The notes under the pieces were generated by a model. It was not told the DNA's origin and searched no databases. It worked only from the letters and a program-made list of their open reading frames with translations. Position numbers and translations under genes: made by a program. Positions 48,795 through 60,668 of a DNA stretch of 64,000 nucleotides are shown here, piece after piece. The stretch spans positions 104,399,139-104,463,138 of the forward strand of contig OV884011.1 of the NCBI GenBank assembly GCA_930367205.1. The letters are read 5' to 3'. Position 1 is the first letter of the stretch. Each line of letters begins with the position of its first letter. This DNA is from Acanthosoma haemorrhoidale. Its lineage: Eukaryota > Arthropoda > Insecta > Hemiptera > Acanthosomatidae.

Positions 48795-49105
48795 AAGTTA
48801 CGATAATATTTGTTTTTGGTTCTTTGCCTGTTACCTGCTTAACAGAAAGAGCTGCAGATTTTGCTTTCGTACCGTATTAAAGTGGATCGAACCACGATAT
48901 TTCTTTTGCATACTAGTGGTTGCTGAACTTAAGATATTGTAATATTAATACGGAAGTTTAATATTTTCAAAACAGGATTAAAATATCGCGACAAATAAAA
49001 CCGTTAGTGGAGTCGATAGGGACACTTTGAATTTTACTCTTTTAAAAGTAATGCACAAACAAACACCGTTGTTTTATCCATTGAAGAATTATTAAACATA
49101 GGAGA
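48795..49105. repeat. Dispersed repeat C, uninterrupted copy
   Basis: Matches the flanks of 34793-35892 in order: ATATTTGTTTTTGGTTCTTTG, the GGATTAAAATA(T/C)C block, ACCGTTAG, then AACACCGT and CCATT(G/A)AAGAATTA. Confidence 0.65.
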
Positions 49106-49383
49106 AAAAAGAAAAAAATCCAAATAAACTATCACACGCAACGCCAGCTAATTCTACCAGTATGCGATAAAAATACATCAGATGGATTCCGGAGTAGCAT
49201 ATAAAAACATAGCATTGCAGATATTTGTCCTAATTTTATGCCAAGCAGATAAGAATTTTTTTGAGGAGCTCTACCTACTTTTATTCAGGTTGGTTTTCGC
49301 CTGTTCTAAGATAGCAGTCAAAATTAATCAATCAATTAGAAGTATTACAGATATAGTCCACTTTGATATAGTGACAATACAGT

Positions 49384-49900
49384 TGTCGGGTGCCCCAAGG
49401 GAGGAGGTCGCCCGCCGCGGGCTAGGCTCTCTATGACCGAGCCGTTGTCCTACGTACGTCAAGAAAGATATAAAATGGGTGGAGTTGTAGTCTTTGACCT
49501 TTGATGGTGGCTTAGTCGGTGGGCAGCTTTATTCGTATTGATCTGACTCCATAAGATCTTAGAAGGTGTGCGCCGACAGTGCACTGTGTTCAATTGAAGA
49601 GGAACAAGGTAGGTATTTTCGGTGGTTTATGTGGTCTTGGAATGACCACGAATTCACACTCGGTATCTAAGGGTAGGTGAAAAAGGTCCGGATCCCAAAG
49701 GCGAGTGACAACCGGAGAGAGGCTGACTGGATCGGGTGGGGACACACTACTAGCTACACATTTTGTAGGGCCCCAGAGACTGTCGTCCGCATGGAAGAGA
49801 TCCCTTCCGAGACGAAGGCAGATAATCCCACAAGGAAGGACTAACATAGCTGAAACCCCGGACTAAAACATAGTAAGGTTAGGAAAGAGAGATGTAGAGG
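49384..49900 (-). mobile_element. Family T LTR fragment, long variant
   Basis: Plus-strand start TGTCGGGTGCCCC is the complement of the family's ...CCCGACA end. ATCTGACTCCAT and CAGTGCACTGTG correspond to blocks near the 3' end of the 23 and 47 kb copies. The following 300 bases match, inverted, the extra segment at 54195-54510, including a frame reading DTECEFVVIPRPHK in both. The 5' end of the LTR is not resolved (it may extend to about 50240), and no target duplication was found. Confidence 0.65.
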
Positions 49901-52604
49901 TAGTTGAATAAGAAAGCCATGGTTCGAGTAGAGCAGCAAGCGCCGGTGCAGAGAGAGAGAGTGAGAGCAGTGTTCACTTCAGGTGCCGGGTTCCAAGTCT
50001 CTGAGAAAATGTTTGTTTTTTTTCCTCAACCCCTGTGAGTAATTATTTTTTAAAATGAATTAAAATTATAACAGGATATAATATGAAGTGAGAGTTTCTC
50101 CTTGTACTTTATAGCATGCATGTTCCGAATCTGGGCCTTATATAGGCAGGAGAGATGCTGTGCCCTTAGTGCTATACAATTAATATCACTTTTAAATTTA
50201 AACTACGTATGCCACACCTACGCTCTTCACTCTTTATTTTCGAAGTATGGGAGGGGGGGGGGTTCTCAGCATACGTGCGTTTGCTGTTTCTTCCTTTTTA
50301 TTTATATTATCCGACATTAGGGAATACAATTTTATTTTTAATATTTTCAAGGCTATTAATTAATATCATATCGTTTGTATGGTGTAGCGGCAGTGCCATC
50401 TGATGCATACCCTTCCACAGCCCGGCATTAATCATTTAAATTGTATTTGTTGAACGTTGAACGATTATCAACTCGGTTTTATAATTGTGGAAATATTGTG
50501 TCAAAGGTTTAATCCGTTCAGGCTAAATTAACCTAGCCACGGTCAAAGCACATAAATTGTGACAATTCCACCAATCCTTGACTTCTTTTGTTGGCTCTAC
50601 TTAGCTAAATATACTTAGCTGTGTACTCGTATCAACCCTAACGTAATCTCAGCGAGAATGGGACAAATCCTATGAGCTAAGGTGTTTGTGCGACGATTGA
50701 GCAGAATCAAATTTGTGTGCGTTCCGTTCACAAAGGTCGGCTCATTCATTGTTCAGCAATACAACGAAGTCGCGGGGACTAGGCCATCGAAAAAGTGATC
50801 GTTGTTTTTCTCCCTCATTCTTTAGAGCCACACACTGACCTGGCATGTCCCAAGCACGCAATTCTCGCTCATTCGGCCTAGATGGATTAGCGATCAAAAG
50901 GATTAAAGCTTTAATATGAAATGTACAAAAGAAAAAAAATATATATATGTAGAGAGAGAGAGAGAGAAAGTAAAGAAATAACATCCACAATGTTCCCTCA
51001 AGTCCTTATTGAACGATACGATCGGTATTTCATTTTCGAAAATGCTTTGATTTATTTTTTAACCATAATCTTTGTCATTGAAAATCCCATTTCATCAAAA
51101 TACCAATTGCAGATAAATTTATTTTTAAAAGATCTGCTGGAAATGGATAAAACAATAGCTAGAAAATAAGAATAGCATTGAAATTATGTTCGCGCTACTT
51201 TTCCTAATGTGCAGTTAACCAAGAACTGATAAAACATCCATTTATCGTATGGTAAAAAAAATTAATCAATTTGATAGATATCTCCGAAGTTTTAAATGGA
51301 TCGAAACCTAAAACGAAACGACCATTATCATACTTTCATTGAATATTTACCTGTCTCTCGATTTTAGTTGATGACTAAACTACTAAGAAAAACGATTTTC
51401 CAATCAATTAAAACATACATAAAAATAAAACAAGAATTACACATCGTTTATGAAGACGCTGATGTCTTTAATCTGATGCACTACTAATATTTTTAGAAAC
51501 ATATTTATTTTTTTAATATTAATTAATTTATGACACTTAATAACTTATGGAGTGTACTATATTTGTCATGCCTTTCCTATGTCAAATGGGACTTCCTTGT
51601 AAAATTGCATGTCTCTAGCCTTAATTGGGACTCACATAGACCCATACAGTGCAGACATAGACTCACATAGATTGGCACATATTTTGAGGCGGCAGATTTT
51701 TAATATTTTTGTCTAAACTATATTAAAATAAAAATTAACAGTACAGTTATGTTGTTATCAATAGAACCAATTACTGTGGTAAGTATGCAATTAAACGAAT
51801 GCATAAAAATGCATGCTGACCCCTGACCTTTACACTTTAAAAAGAAAAGACGTGCGCCGTAGAATTGGAATTGGCGACGGCACCATAATAATACCTTGCC
51901 TAGAGGTAGAGTTGATTTCAGTGTTACTTTCCGTAGAAAAACAGCTAACCGACGATATAAATGTTGACGTCAGTCATTCAGGACCTTTCTAATAAAAAAT
52001 GAAATTATAAACATGCTTACATTTTATCATTATGTGTATAATCAATAACTTAAAATACTATAAAGAAAATATTTTATTTATTTATGTTCAGTAATTACTA
52101 ATATCCACTTTTGGTTTTGATTGACTTAGAAAGGATGGCAATTCGCCAGGCCACCCCAGATGGCAAAAACTCTAGGTTCGCCACTCCATGGACCAGTAGA
52201 AAGAGTCAGACATATAGAGACATGGATTTTTGATTTTGATAAAATCAACCAAACCATATAAAAATGATTCTGCTTTCCTCGGGACAAAGTTGATAGCATC
52301 ATAATGGACTGAAATGTAGACATACAAAGAAACAAGGAGACGCAAGTGACACATACTACGGCTGTACTCTAACGTCCTACTGACACACTGCTGAGGTCAA
52401 CACAAGAGAGCTTTCTGATGACTTGACAGTTGTTCTGAGTGATGTCCTTTCTAACCTCCTCGCCACAAGAAATATTTTCGTCTTCATCACAATAGAGTCC
52501 TTATCGGATCAAATCAACATTCACTCACGCCTGGAGCGAGTCAGCACGCTCGTTCATAGAGGCAGTAATACAGTTATGTTATTTTTTTTTCTGAACTTTT
52601 TCTG
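49901..52604. other. Unassigned DNA with microsatellites
   Basis: Contains an AG run at 49952-49963, a G run at 50251-50260 and a TA-AG compound repeat at 50939-50967. No supported gene; GC-richer parts (50600-50900, 52420-52600) have no recognisable product. Confidence 0.4.
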
Positions 52605-52607
52605 CAA

Positions 52608-52850
52608 CACATGCAAAGATACGGACAATCGTCTCGTACTTGATCGAATGTACAGTAATTAAAACTCTCATTGATATTATGTTCCGCAACCCTAGTTTGG
52701 AATAGAAGCATGGGAGGAAATAAGTATGGATACGAAATAAGTATGGAAAGGAAATTAATATTTTCTGTGACATTATGTAACTGATTAAATAGAAGAACTC
52801 GATGTTTTGACTGTGTGATTCACCACTCTTAGCTTACAAACCAAAAGATC
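52608..52850 (+). repeat. Dispersed repeat D, empty-site copy
   Basis: Relative of 46470-46743 without the LTR. Confidence 0.6.
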
Positions 52851-53789
52851 GACAAATATTAAATTCTTAGAATTGCTTTAAAAACCTAAAAATGCTGAGA
52901 GTAGATTGATAATAAAAGTTGATTAATAAATGACAACTACAAGTAAATACTAGGTGTTAAGAAAATTAATATTTTTCTAGCATATTGAGTAAGGTATTAT
53001 CAAATAAAAGATTTTTCTGATTAATAATACATATTATTTGTTGAGACAATAATGGATTTTAGACTACCAAAAACTCATTATAAAATCGTGACATTTTAAA
53101 AGACAAGTTTATTTATGCTAGACGGTGAAGACAAAACGCTGACCTCGACAAGTGTCACTAAGAAATTTCATATGAGATACGTAAATAATGATGTATACAG
53201 TGTACAGCGATAATGGTAGGGGATTTCGCTGTTGATGACGGGCCGCCGGCAACCACCGAAACGTCCCTGCCGGCCTAGTATAATCCTACCCAACGTTCTC
53301 TTTATGATTATATCTTATTAAAGCTGTCATAACCATGCTAATGTAATGTTGTGTTGGGAGTGTATTTCTTAAAAAATGCACCAGTCCGTCTTCTTTGCAT
53401 AAGCGCATCCTATGCATGCGGTTTACATATGAGGGACATTTTTTATATGGAGATGTGGTTTCATCTAATAGCATGACTTCATAGAAGAGTTTGCAGTTCT
53501 ATGAATGAGTTGTTATTATTAAATTAGGTATATATGCCACTTTATGCTAAGTACCAACTTTAGACTTCAAGAAGGCGATTGACTACGATTTCTTCAGAGG
53601 AGGGTTCTCTGTCACGGGATGCGAACACTACCGATTGATAACTCATGAGCGCGCGTCAGATTTTGGATAACTCGAATCGGTAAAATGGTTGCAGACAGTC
53701 ATTAGAAGCGTCTCCCTTTGCTCTTTTGGGCGATTGTTTTAGCCGGGGTATCATGAGTCTACTTGGCGAACGATCTCGGGAAAAAACGC
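52851..53789. other. Unassigned DNA
   Basis: Nothing recognised apart from a GC-rich palindrome-like run GACGGGCCGCCGGC near 53238. Confidence 0.45.
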
Positions 53790-54668
53790 TGTAGTGACCG
53801 CTAACTACATAAGATAAATCACCCTGTACTCTATTGTATATATATTGTAAACAAATGTAAATAACATTACCCAAATATAAACCATTGTAAATATTTTAAG
53901 TAATAAAACATGCTGCCAGGGCCTAATTAGTTACATGAGATGGGACACCAGCTGTCAGTAGCAAGTATATGGAGCCCCCCAAACAGCCGGAAAACCCTTC
54001 CAGCCTCTGCCAGAGAACAAAGGAAACCCACATCATTGGTCACAACAACCGCAATCCTTATTGGCTGCGGACAGGGCTAGCTGGGTATTAAAGACCGGTG
54101 GTTTGGCCCCTGTAAATGATTCTCTTGTCAACTACCGGCCCGTGGCTCCAGCTTGAAACTCTGAACTTGACTGCTTCTTTATGAAAAACCTTTGCATCTC
54201 TTCTCTCCTAACCTCGCTATGTTTTAGTCCGGCGTTGTCAGACCCCACACCTTTCTAGTGGGAATCTCTGCCTTCGTCTCGCTAAAATCTAGCACCTCCT
54301 TGGGAGAGACCTCTCCCTAGTGGACAACGGTTGTCGCGGCCCTGCAAACTTATCAATCAGTGTCTCCCGTGACAATTCAGTCTGCCTCTCTCCGGTTCAC
54401 GGTCTGCCTTTGGGATCCGGACGGATTTCGCCTACCCTCAGATACTGAGTGTGAATTCGTGGTCATTCCAAGACCACACAAACTACCTACCTACCTACCC
54501 TATACCTCTTCTCCTGAACATAGTACATTATCAGGGCACATACCTATCAAAAAATGGAGTCAGATAGTAAAGCCGTCATGAAACGATTGTCCAGGTTATA
54601 AACTCAAACAATCCTCACTTGTCACCAGGGCTAGAGTAAGCAGGCACCCCCCTCGTGACGACCCGACA
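53790..54668 (+). mobile_element. Solo LTR, family T, long variant (879 bp)
   Basis: Begins TGTAGTGACCGCTAACTAC and ends GACGACCCGACA. Flanks AACGC (53785-53789) and AACAC (54669-54673) look like a target duplication with one change. It has the blocks of the 23 and 47 kb LTRs plus about 320 extra bases (54195-54510), also found in the 49.4 kb copy. A 73-codon open frame over that segment is probably not a gene, although a similar peptide is readable in both copies. Confidence 0.82.
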
Positions 54669-54835
54669 AACACCTTAGATAACATCTTGTGAAAAATATT
54701 GTAGAAGTCCTTCTGAACATTTTACATTTATGAGATGCTTTAAAATAAATCATTTACATCATAAATAAGTCATTTAAATTTAGTAGTAGAAATGAACTAA
54801 AAAGCTTATGCAAATGCTTTTGGTCTGATTATTCT

Positions 54836-55265
54836 TCTTTTTTTTTTTATCATGTCCCCTTGTTATTAAAAATTATGGAATTCAATATAGATTCTATATA
54901 AATGAATCTGCTTACAGTAGGCCAATATTATATGCCTTATAGCTTCGCTACATTTTATACGTTTTTTGACAATTTTACACATTGATTTGCGATTATTACA
55001 AAGGTATAAATTACAATGTACATTATACACTCATTGCCGTTACATATTTAAAAAATGACGGGCCCCACCTTATGAAAACTAACTTACATCTAACAAACGA
55101 AATCTTTACCTAAATCTTAACCTAATTTTCCCCGACAGACAGTATGTTGCCACCGATGCGGGAAGAGTGGTAGGGTCATTGTATAAACTCTGGGTTTGTT
55201 AGGTGCTGCAACGAATCAAAGAACTTGATGTGTCACCGGCGGATATAATAAACTTTGTGATATTT
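54836..55265 (-). mobile_element. LINE family B, 5'-truncated copy
   Basis: Minus strand. The A tail appears as the T run at 54838-54849. The 3' UTR matches 39240-39360, and the start (55265 to 55130) matches the RT end of the 29.8 kb copy (GTGACACATCAAGTTCTTTG, GGAAAATTAGGTTAAG). Confidence 0.78.
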
Positions 55266-55546
55266 TGCCAACTATATGCTTTTATGCTCACCTTATATTA
55301 AATTAGTTTACTGTTATGTTGGGAGAGAGGCGGTAAAGATGGTAAATGCATTTAACAATATTTTCACACTGTAATTAACAAACAGATACACTCTGGATAT
55401 TTTCTGATAAACATGCTAAACATGGGAGAGATACGGCACGGAAAGCCATGTCCACAACAGTTCCCCAGATTTAAGGACTGGGGCCCTACAGCAAGGGCAC
55501 ATGCCCCCACCCCCGGATGTCCACTGCCTTTACAATAGTATTTCTA

Positions 55547-55726
55547 TGTTATGGCTAGTGGCAAGACATTGCTAAGCCTAATAACACAGGGCCTAGTGTA
55601 AACAAAGCCTGGGTATTGATAGAGGATGAGAACAGAATAAAGCCAGTTAACAATCGAACCTGTGTGCATTATTACCATCCGTATTCTCTCTTTTTCTTTG
55701 ATCGTCTACAGCCGGGAGACGATAAC
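55547..55726 (+). repeat. 5' LTR of the deleted gypsy element
   Basis: 180 bp, ending GGGAGACGATAAC next to the primer site. Confidence 0.82.
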
Positions 55727-55862
55727 TGGTGCCGAAATCCGGGAGCTAACGAGTGTTAAGATAAAACACGTGAGGCAACTAATTTTTTTTCGTATTGCTT
55801 TATTTTCTGCTTCTTAATCTCTTTCCGTTTTTTTTTCTTTGTCATCCATTTAATCAGGGAAA

Positions 55863-56530
55863 ATGGTAGAGTTACGGCCGGCAGCCTTTGAAGTGCCACC
55901 TCCGTTACCGAGCGAAACGTTGCCGGAAGTTCATGCAAACTCCCTCGCCTGGATGAAAGTGCGAGCAGCGACGTCGCTGGGGACCTAAGAAGGACAATAT
56001 TTGACCTGGAGAAATTCTCTGGAGAGCTGGGTGAGTTAAACCACTTCATTAAAGGGGGTAATAGAATTATGGAGAGAGTAGAAGCGAAGACAAACGAAGG
56101 CCTACTAGACCCAGGGGATGCGAAATCGATAAAATCAGACCTAGTGTGTCGTATAAAAAGAAACGTATTGAACCTGATACAGGTGGATGAGGACACCCCA
56201 TGGGTCGTGGTGAAGGAATGATTGAAGAAGCCTTACGGAGGAGGCCGTTGGACACCGGAAGAAGATATCTTTCAAATGTTTAGGGAAACGCGACATCCGG
56301 GTCAAACGAAAGGCCAATACGCCAGGGAACTGTTGCCACGGTTCAACAATATTACCCAAAAGATGAGGGAAAGGATTAACCTGGCGGAGGTAGAAGCCAT
56401 GATGGCCTTCTTGACTACCATTCTAAAAGTACAGCTAGCCAGGAATAACTTACCGGGGGACCGATAGTTCGTGGAATGCGCCCAAGATATGATGGATGTT
56501 AGCGCCCGTGAAGAGGAAGGCAAACAAGAA
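55863..56530 (+). pseudogene. gag pseudogene of the deleted gypsy element
   Basis: Starts at an ATG 130 bases after the LTR. Readable parts: LEKFSGELGELNHFIK (frame change just before), a segment ending VVVKE at a TGA (56219-56221), then KKPYGGGRWTPEEDIFQMF, TILKVQLARNNLPGDR and FVECAQDM after another stop. The same blocks occur in the 10-11.6 kb element, showing the two are related families. Broken by at least one frameshift and two stops. Confidence 0.8.
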
Positions 56531-56534
56531 GCGG

Positions 56535-57790
56535 AGGAGAGAGGTTGGTCCAAGTTGGATACGATACGATGGATATCGTATACAAGCCAGGGTGAGAGAA
56601 TGTAGTATCGGATTGGCTGTCGCGTGCAATAATCGTCAACGCCATTGAACAGGAGCCGGCGGGACCATCGCAAGATATCCGGCAATTCGTCCTGGAATGG
56701 TCACCTGGTAGAGAAGGTGCGCGAGACCGGCCCGAGGAGACCGACACAGAAGACGCTACGGGAGACGGAAGCTCAGCGTAAGACCCATAATTCGACATAA
56801 TTAATAATAAGAAGCGCCAAATCATTTGGATCACAAAGACGTCAGGGCTGCTTAAGACCGAGTATGGCAAGTACGGCCGTTGTAACATTGTGAAGATATG
56901 GTCCTCGCCAGGAATTTGAAACGACATGATCTGTCGAGCCCTGAAAGATGCGTCCACGCCAGGAAAGACGCACCACCTTTACGTGGGCAATGCCACTATT
57001 TTGGAACGCATCAAACGGTTATGGTGGACGGAGAGGATTGGGGTCGACCGCACATTCATTCGGTGTACCCTGCAGGTGGAAACGATCAGTCAAGAAGAGT
57101 GTCAACGGGAGGTTACCCTTACCTTTCACCAAACGAACCACCGCGGGATCGAAGCAACCCTGCAGGCCCTCAAGCGCAGATATTTTTGGTGGGGCATGAA
57201 GAACACAATCGCGAGCGTTATTAGCGTCTGTGACACATGCCTCGCCACAAAGTATGACCGACACCCGCCTAGCCCCCGAAGAGTCGGGGGGACATAGAAA
57301 GGCTACATAGTACGCTCAGTGACCACCTGCGTATCTACCACGGGGAAAAAGGGTTAGAACCAGGAGTGGCGATGGAGAAGGCCGTCATCGCATACAACCA
57401 CTCGGTACATTCCGTGCTCCCCGGTCGAGACGCTGTTCGGACTCAGAGGATATCGGAGAGATGACAGGAGCACAGTCATAGATGACAACATGGCAGCGTG
57501 CGTTGTCAATAATCGTATCGCACTGGGGAAGCAGTGGGCGACCATTCGGAGTAAGCTTGAAGAGAAGAAACGCCGACGGGTGGCGCGAGACAACCTCCAG
57601 GTCCGCGATATCACGGGGAAACTCAAACTCGGTGCAATCGTATATCACCGAAAGAGTTCCAACAGAGGGAAAGAATTAGCACGATACGAGGGGCCTTTCC
57701 GGGTGATCGCCCTCCGTGAACATAATAATGTAACATCGAGAGCATCACACCCCCGATAAAACGAAGGACGGTGTATGTGGAGCAGCTGAA
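56535..57790 (+). pseudogene. pol remnant: RNase H end and integrase pieces
   Basis: At 56567-56625 the frame reads DIVYKPG, a TGA, then ENVVSDWLSRA, the conserved C-terminal end of gypsy RNase H. It is fused almost directly to gag, so protease and RT have been deleted. From 56926 comes integrase: HQTNHRG (zinc-binding histidines) and CDTC, with FWWGMK between. The catalytic core is mostly missing; a block with AYNHSVHS remains near 57390. The end keeps a GPF module, RYEGPFRVIAL, at about 57690. Non-functional. Confidence 0.85.
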
Positions 57791-58096
57791 ATTTCTAGCG
57801 CCGGAATCATAGTGTCATGGCGGTGCGACCTAATTCCGGTCAGAGCTCGGGAGTGAAGGGTCTAAAAACACCTAGTCGGCGTATCGAGTCGAGTGTTTTA
57901 TTTATACGTTAATTTTGACATTACTGTCGTTTTTGTTTTGTTTTTGTTCGTATTATAATTCACCTGTGTACAATGGAAGAACGTTTTTTTTTGCGTCTTT
58001 TTATCTTATCAGTGTCCAAATTTTATTTCTGTTGTAAACAAAAAAAATTTTTTATATGTATGAGTTTACGGGGAATGTCCGTAAACTGGTAGGGGG

Positions 58097-58350
58097 TGTT
58101 ATGGCTAGTGGCAAGACATTGCTAAGCCTAATACCACAGGGCCTAATGTAAACAAAACCTGGGTTGATAGAGGATGAGAACAGAATAAAGCCCGATAACA
58201 ATCGAACCTGTGTGCATTTCCGACCTAGCAAAGCTTTTATTTATTTTATTATCATCTTCATGTTGAGGTCGGAAACTTTTCAGACCACCTGTGTATTATC
58301 ATCCATATTCTCTCTTTTTCTTTGATCGTCTACAGCCGGGAGATGGAGTT
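58097..58350 (+). repeat. 3' LTR with an extra hairpin segment
   Basis: Contains about 75 bases absent from the 5' LTR, including a perfect 9-bp inverted repeat TTCCGACCT/AGGTCGGAA (58218-58274), set between two ACCTGTGT direct repeats (58207-58214, 58287-58294). Confidence 0.8.
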
Positions 58351-58447
58351 ATCTTTTTTTTTTTGGTTGTCTGTATTACACATGTATGCCAATATAAGGC
58401 ATATTGAACTAAACTCTGGATTACGATGAATAAATATTCCTTTTTAG

Positions 58448-59073
58448 GACATAACAACGGAAAATTCAAATGAACATGGAAAAAGTGTAAGTCATTTTTA
58501 TCCAGGTTGCATGCTTTCTCGTAGCTAAGAATGTATTAGATAAAACATTGTAATGTTTTAGCTTATTAATTAATTATTATATATGTTAATTCTCTTAGTT
58601 CACTGCACCATGTTTATTTTTTCAGGTCCCAGAAATGGCAGAAACTATTCAAAAGCTCACATGGGCCGACGAAGAACAGCTAGGGTCAGGTCCAATGGAT
58701 GATACACTTTCCTCCCCTCATGGTAAGTAAAAATTGTATATGGTAAGTAGATATCAATAATTACTGAATTGAAAATTAAAGCAGTTTAAGCAGGAAATGA
58801 TTCAATTTGCTCCCGTAGAATTAATCCTATTAAGAGTAACCTTGGTTATGGGGCATGCAATAATTGTGAGTACTCCTCTCACGTACCGATCCAATCACAC
58901 GACAGTGAGAAAATTATGAGTTATTAAAATGCAATTTTTCATTTGTAGTTTCCTCATGCCCTGGTAAATGGTATGAAGGACCTGTGATGAGCGAAACCGG
59001 ATGCAATGTGCTCGGTTCGGATATTCTCCGTGAATTGGATTATCTGCAACAGTCATTAGCCCTCAAGGTTTAA
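58448..59073 (+). CDS. 3' end of a spliced host gene (three exons), product unknown
   Basis: Exon a 58448-58486 (acceptor CCTTTTTAG, donor GTAAGT; DITTENSNEHGKS), exon b 58626-58722 (acceptor TTTTTTCAG, donor GTAAGT), exon c 58949-59073 (acceptor TTTCATTTGTAG, stop TAA). Lengths 39, 97 and 125 nt keep one frame throughout. Exon b starts VPEMAETIQKLTWADEEQLG and exon c includes PGKWYEGPVMSETG and ends DILRELDYLQQSLALKV. The peptide is acidic and polar, with no signal peptide, membrane segment or domain I recognise; the end could form an amphipathic helix. Normal codon composition and three consensus junctions make this the best host coding sequence here. Upstream exons lie elsewhere, possibly at 28.8, 43.55 or 48.43 kb, or outside the window. 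Confidence 0.75.
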
Positions 59074-59700
59074 TCATCTTGGCATTTTTATGCTTTGCCG
59101 TAACAAAAAACAATTCAAGGGCACAACTGACCAATAGCAGAATAGAAGTAGCCGTTTAACAACAGTGTAATTCATCGTTTCCTTCTTCTATGGCAAATTT
59201 TCCATTCCCATTTTAAACCAATGGCATAATTTAAAAATTAGCGGTAATGGATGGTGCTTTTCAACAACCGAGCAGTAGAACTTGTTTTACGAAAGTGCTC
59301 TTTGTTTCTGAGCAGTAAATGCCACTTAGAGTAACTTTGATTGCCTTTATGAATCTAATCCCTGTAGTAATTAAAAGAAATGATACTTATTGTTAGTGCC
59401 GGGTCCGAGAAAGGTCTTTTTAGGGTTTTGTTGATTTTCTGCAAAGCCAAAAACTCTTCCTTTTCACCCTTGTGTCTCTATGAGTACGTCTGTCTTTATG
59501 CTCTAGTGTAAAATTTTCCAGTAGGCTCCTGGAAGCAATTAAAAATAAAGCCTTAGCTTTTTCAATCTATGATTAGAAACAGTCATTTAATCTGTCATCA
59601 ACTTTGTGTTTCCGTCTTTAACTAAAACAGTGATTTATTTCATTGCCATGATATTTTATGTTATATAGTTCTATTTAAAGGCTCGGTGATGATAAAAATA
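59074..59700 (+). other. Probable 3' UTR and downstream DNA
   Basis: Follows the stop codon. The first good polyadenylation signal is AATAAA at 59544-59549, which would give a 3' UTR of about 500 bases. Nothing else recognised. Confidence 0.4.
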
Positions 59701-60668
59701 TTTAGGTCAAATCATAAGTAACTTCCGTTTTTTTATCAGACATTTATTTTGCTCTCATTAAATAACAAAATTATATTAATTTTCACGAGTGCAGGACGCT
59801 TTTCATGGAGTTTCTCTTGCACTCTTTGCAACTGCTGAACGTATTTATCCACAGTAATCGTTAAATTTGACTTCAATAACTCGTGGTGAATTATTCCTTA
59901 ACAATCCCACCATACACACAATAAAATCTTTTTGCCATGGATGTTTGCTTTCGAATCTGGTATGGGTGGTTAATCCTTATCAAGCCACTGTCTTTTGCGG
60001 GCCATATTGTCATAGGTAACCCATTTTTCATCGCCTGTGACAACCCTGTTTAAAAAAGGCTCAATTTTTACCCGTGAGAGCCGACTTGTGGCGATTGACA
60101 TGCGATCTTCTTTATTCCGTTCACTGAGATTGTGAGGTACCCACACTCCTTACTTGCTGACTTTCCCTAATTTCTCCAGGTGGTGGTTAACAGTTGATTG
60201 TGATGTATTCAACCTTTCTGCTATACCTCTTGTTGATTGACGTGGATTTTGCTCCATTATTGGCTTTAAAAGGTTGTCATCAAAGTCGGAAGGACGTCCC
60301 GCCCTCGGTTCGTCTTGTAAGGTCATATCTCCAGAACGGAATTTTATAAACCAATTTCTAACTGCCCAATCAGTTATTGGTCCTTCACCATATACACTGC
60401 ATATTTTTTCAGCTGTCACCCTAGCACTTATTGCCTTGTTTAAATTCCCAAAGCATTACATGACGAATATGTACTTTTTGACTCTCCATTTCAGAAGTTA
60501 AAAAAAACAGTTTAACGTTACATGTATCACACAAAACAGTTGACAAAAAACTAACTGAAGCCTCGTATATATAGTGAAAACAAAAACTTGTTGTCATGGT
60601 AACTCATAGCAGGTAGATACGAACAATAGATTCTACTTAGCTGCATCGGAAGTTATGACTCGACCTGA
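59701..60668 (-). mobile_element. Second mariner transposon, internally deleted
   Basis: Inverted ends: TTTAGGTCAAATCATAAGTA at the left and the complement of TCAGGTCGAGTCATAACTTC at the right, with TA outside both (59699-59700, 60669-60670). Length 968 bp against about 1.3 kb; the missing part is the C-terminal half of the transposase. The ends and protein differ from the 25.7 kb mariner, so it is a separate lineage. Confidence 0.88.
59790..60489 (-). pseudogene. mariner transposase pseudogene (second lineage)
   Basis: Starts MESQKVHIRHVMLWEFKQGN at 60489, has a frame break, then an 89-codon open stretch (60419 to 60150) with VRNWFIKFRSGDM, GRPSDFDDNLL and the helix RGIAERLNTSQSTVNHHLEK, the paired DNA-binding region. 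Further on it reads VVTGDEKWVTYDNMARKRQW, with the first catalytic Asp, then KILLCVWWDC and QQLQRVQEKLHEKRPALV, where homology stops. HDNARPH and the third Asp are lost. Non-functional. Confidence 0.9.

Larger units (their letters stand above)
55547..58353 (+). mobile_element. Internally deleted Ty3/gypsy element
   Basis: LTRs at 55547-55726 and 58097-58350 begin TGTTATGGCTAGTGGCAAG and are alike apart from substitutions and an about 75-base indel. A tRNA-type primer site TGGTGCCGAAATCCGGGA follows the 5' LTR, and a TAGGGGG polypurine block precedes the 3' LTR. The inside holds broken gag, the end of RNase H and parts of integrase; protease and RT are missing. It lies just upstream of the exons at 58448, so it is probably intronic. 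No target duplication could be read. Confidence 0.88.
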
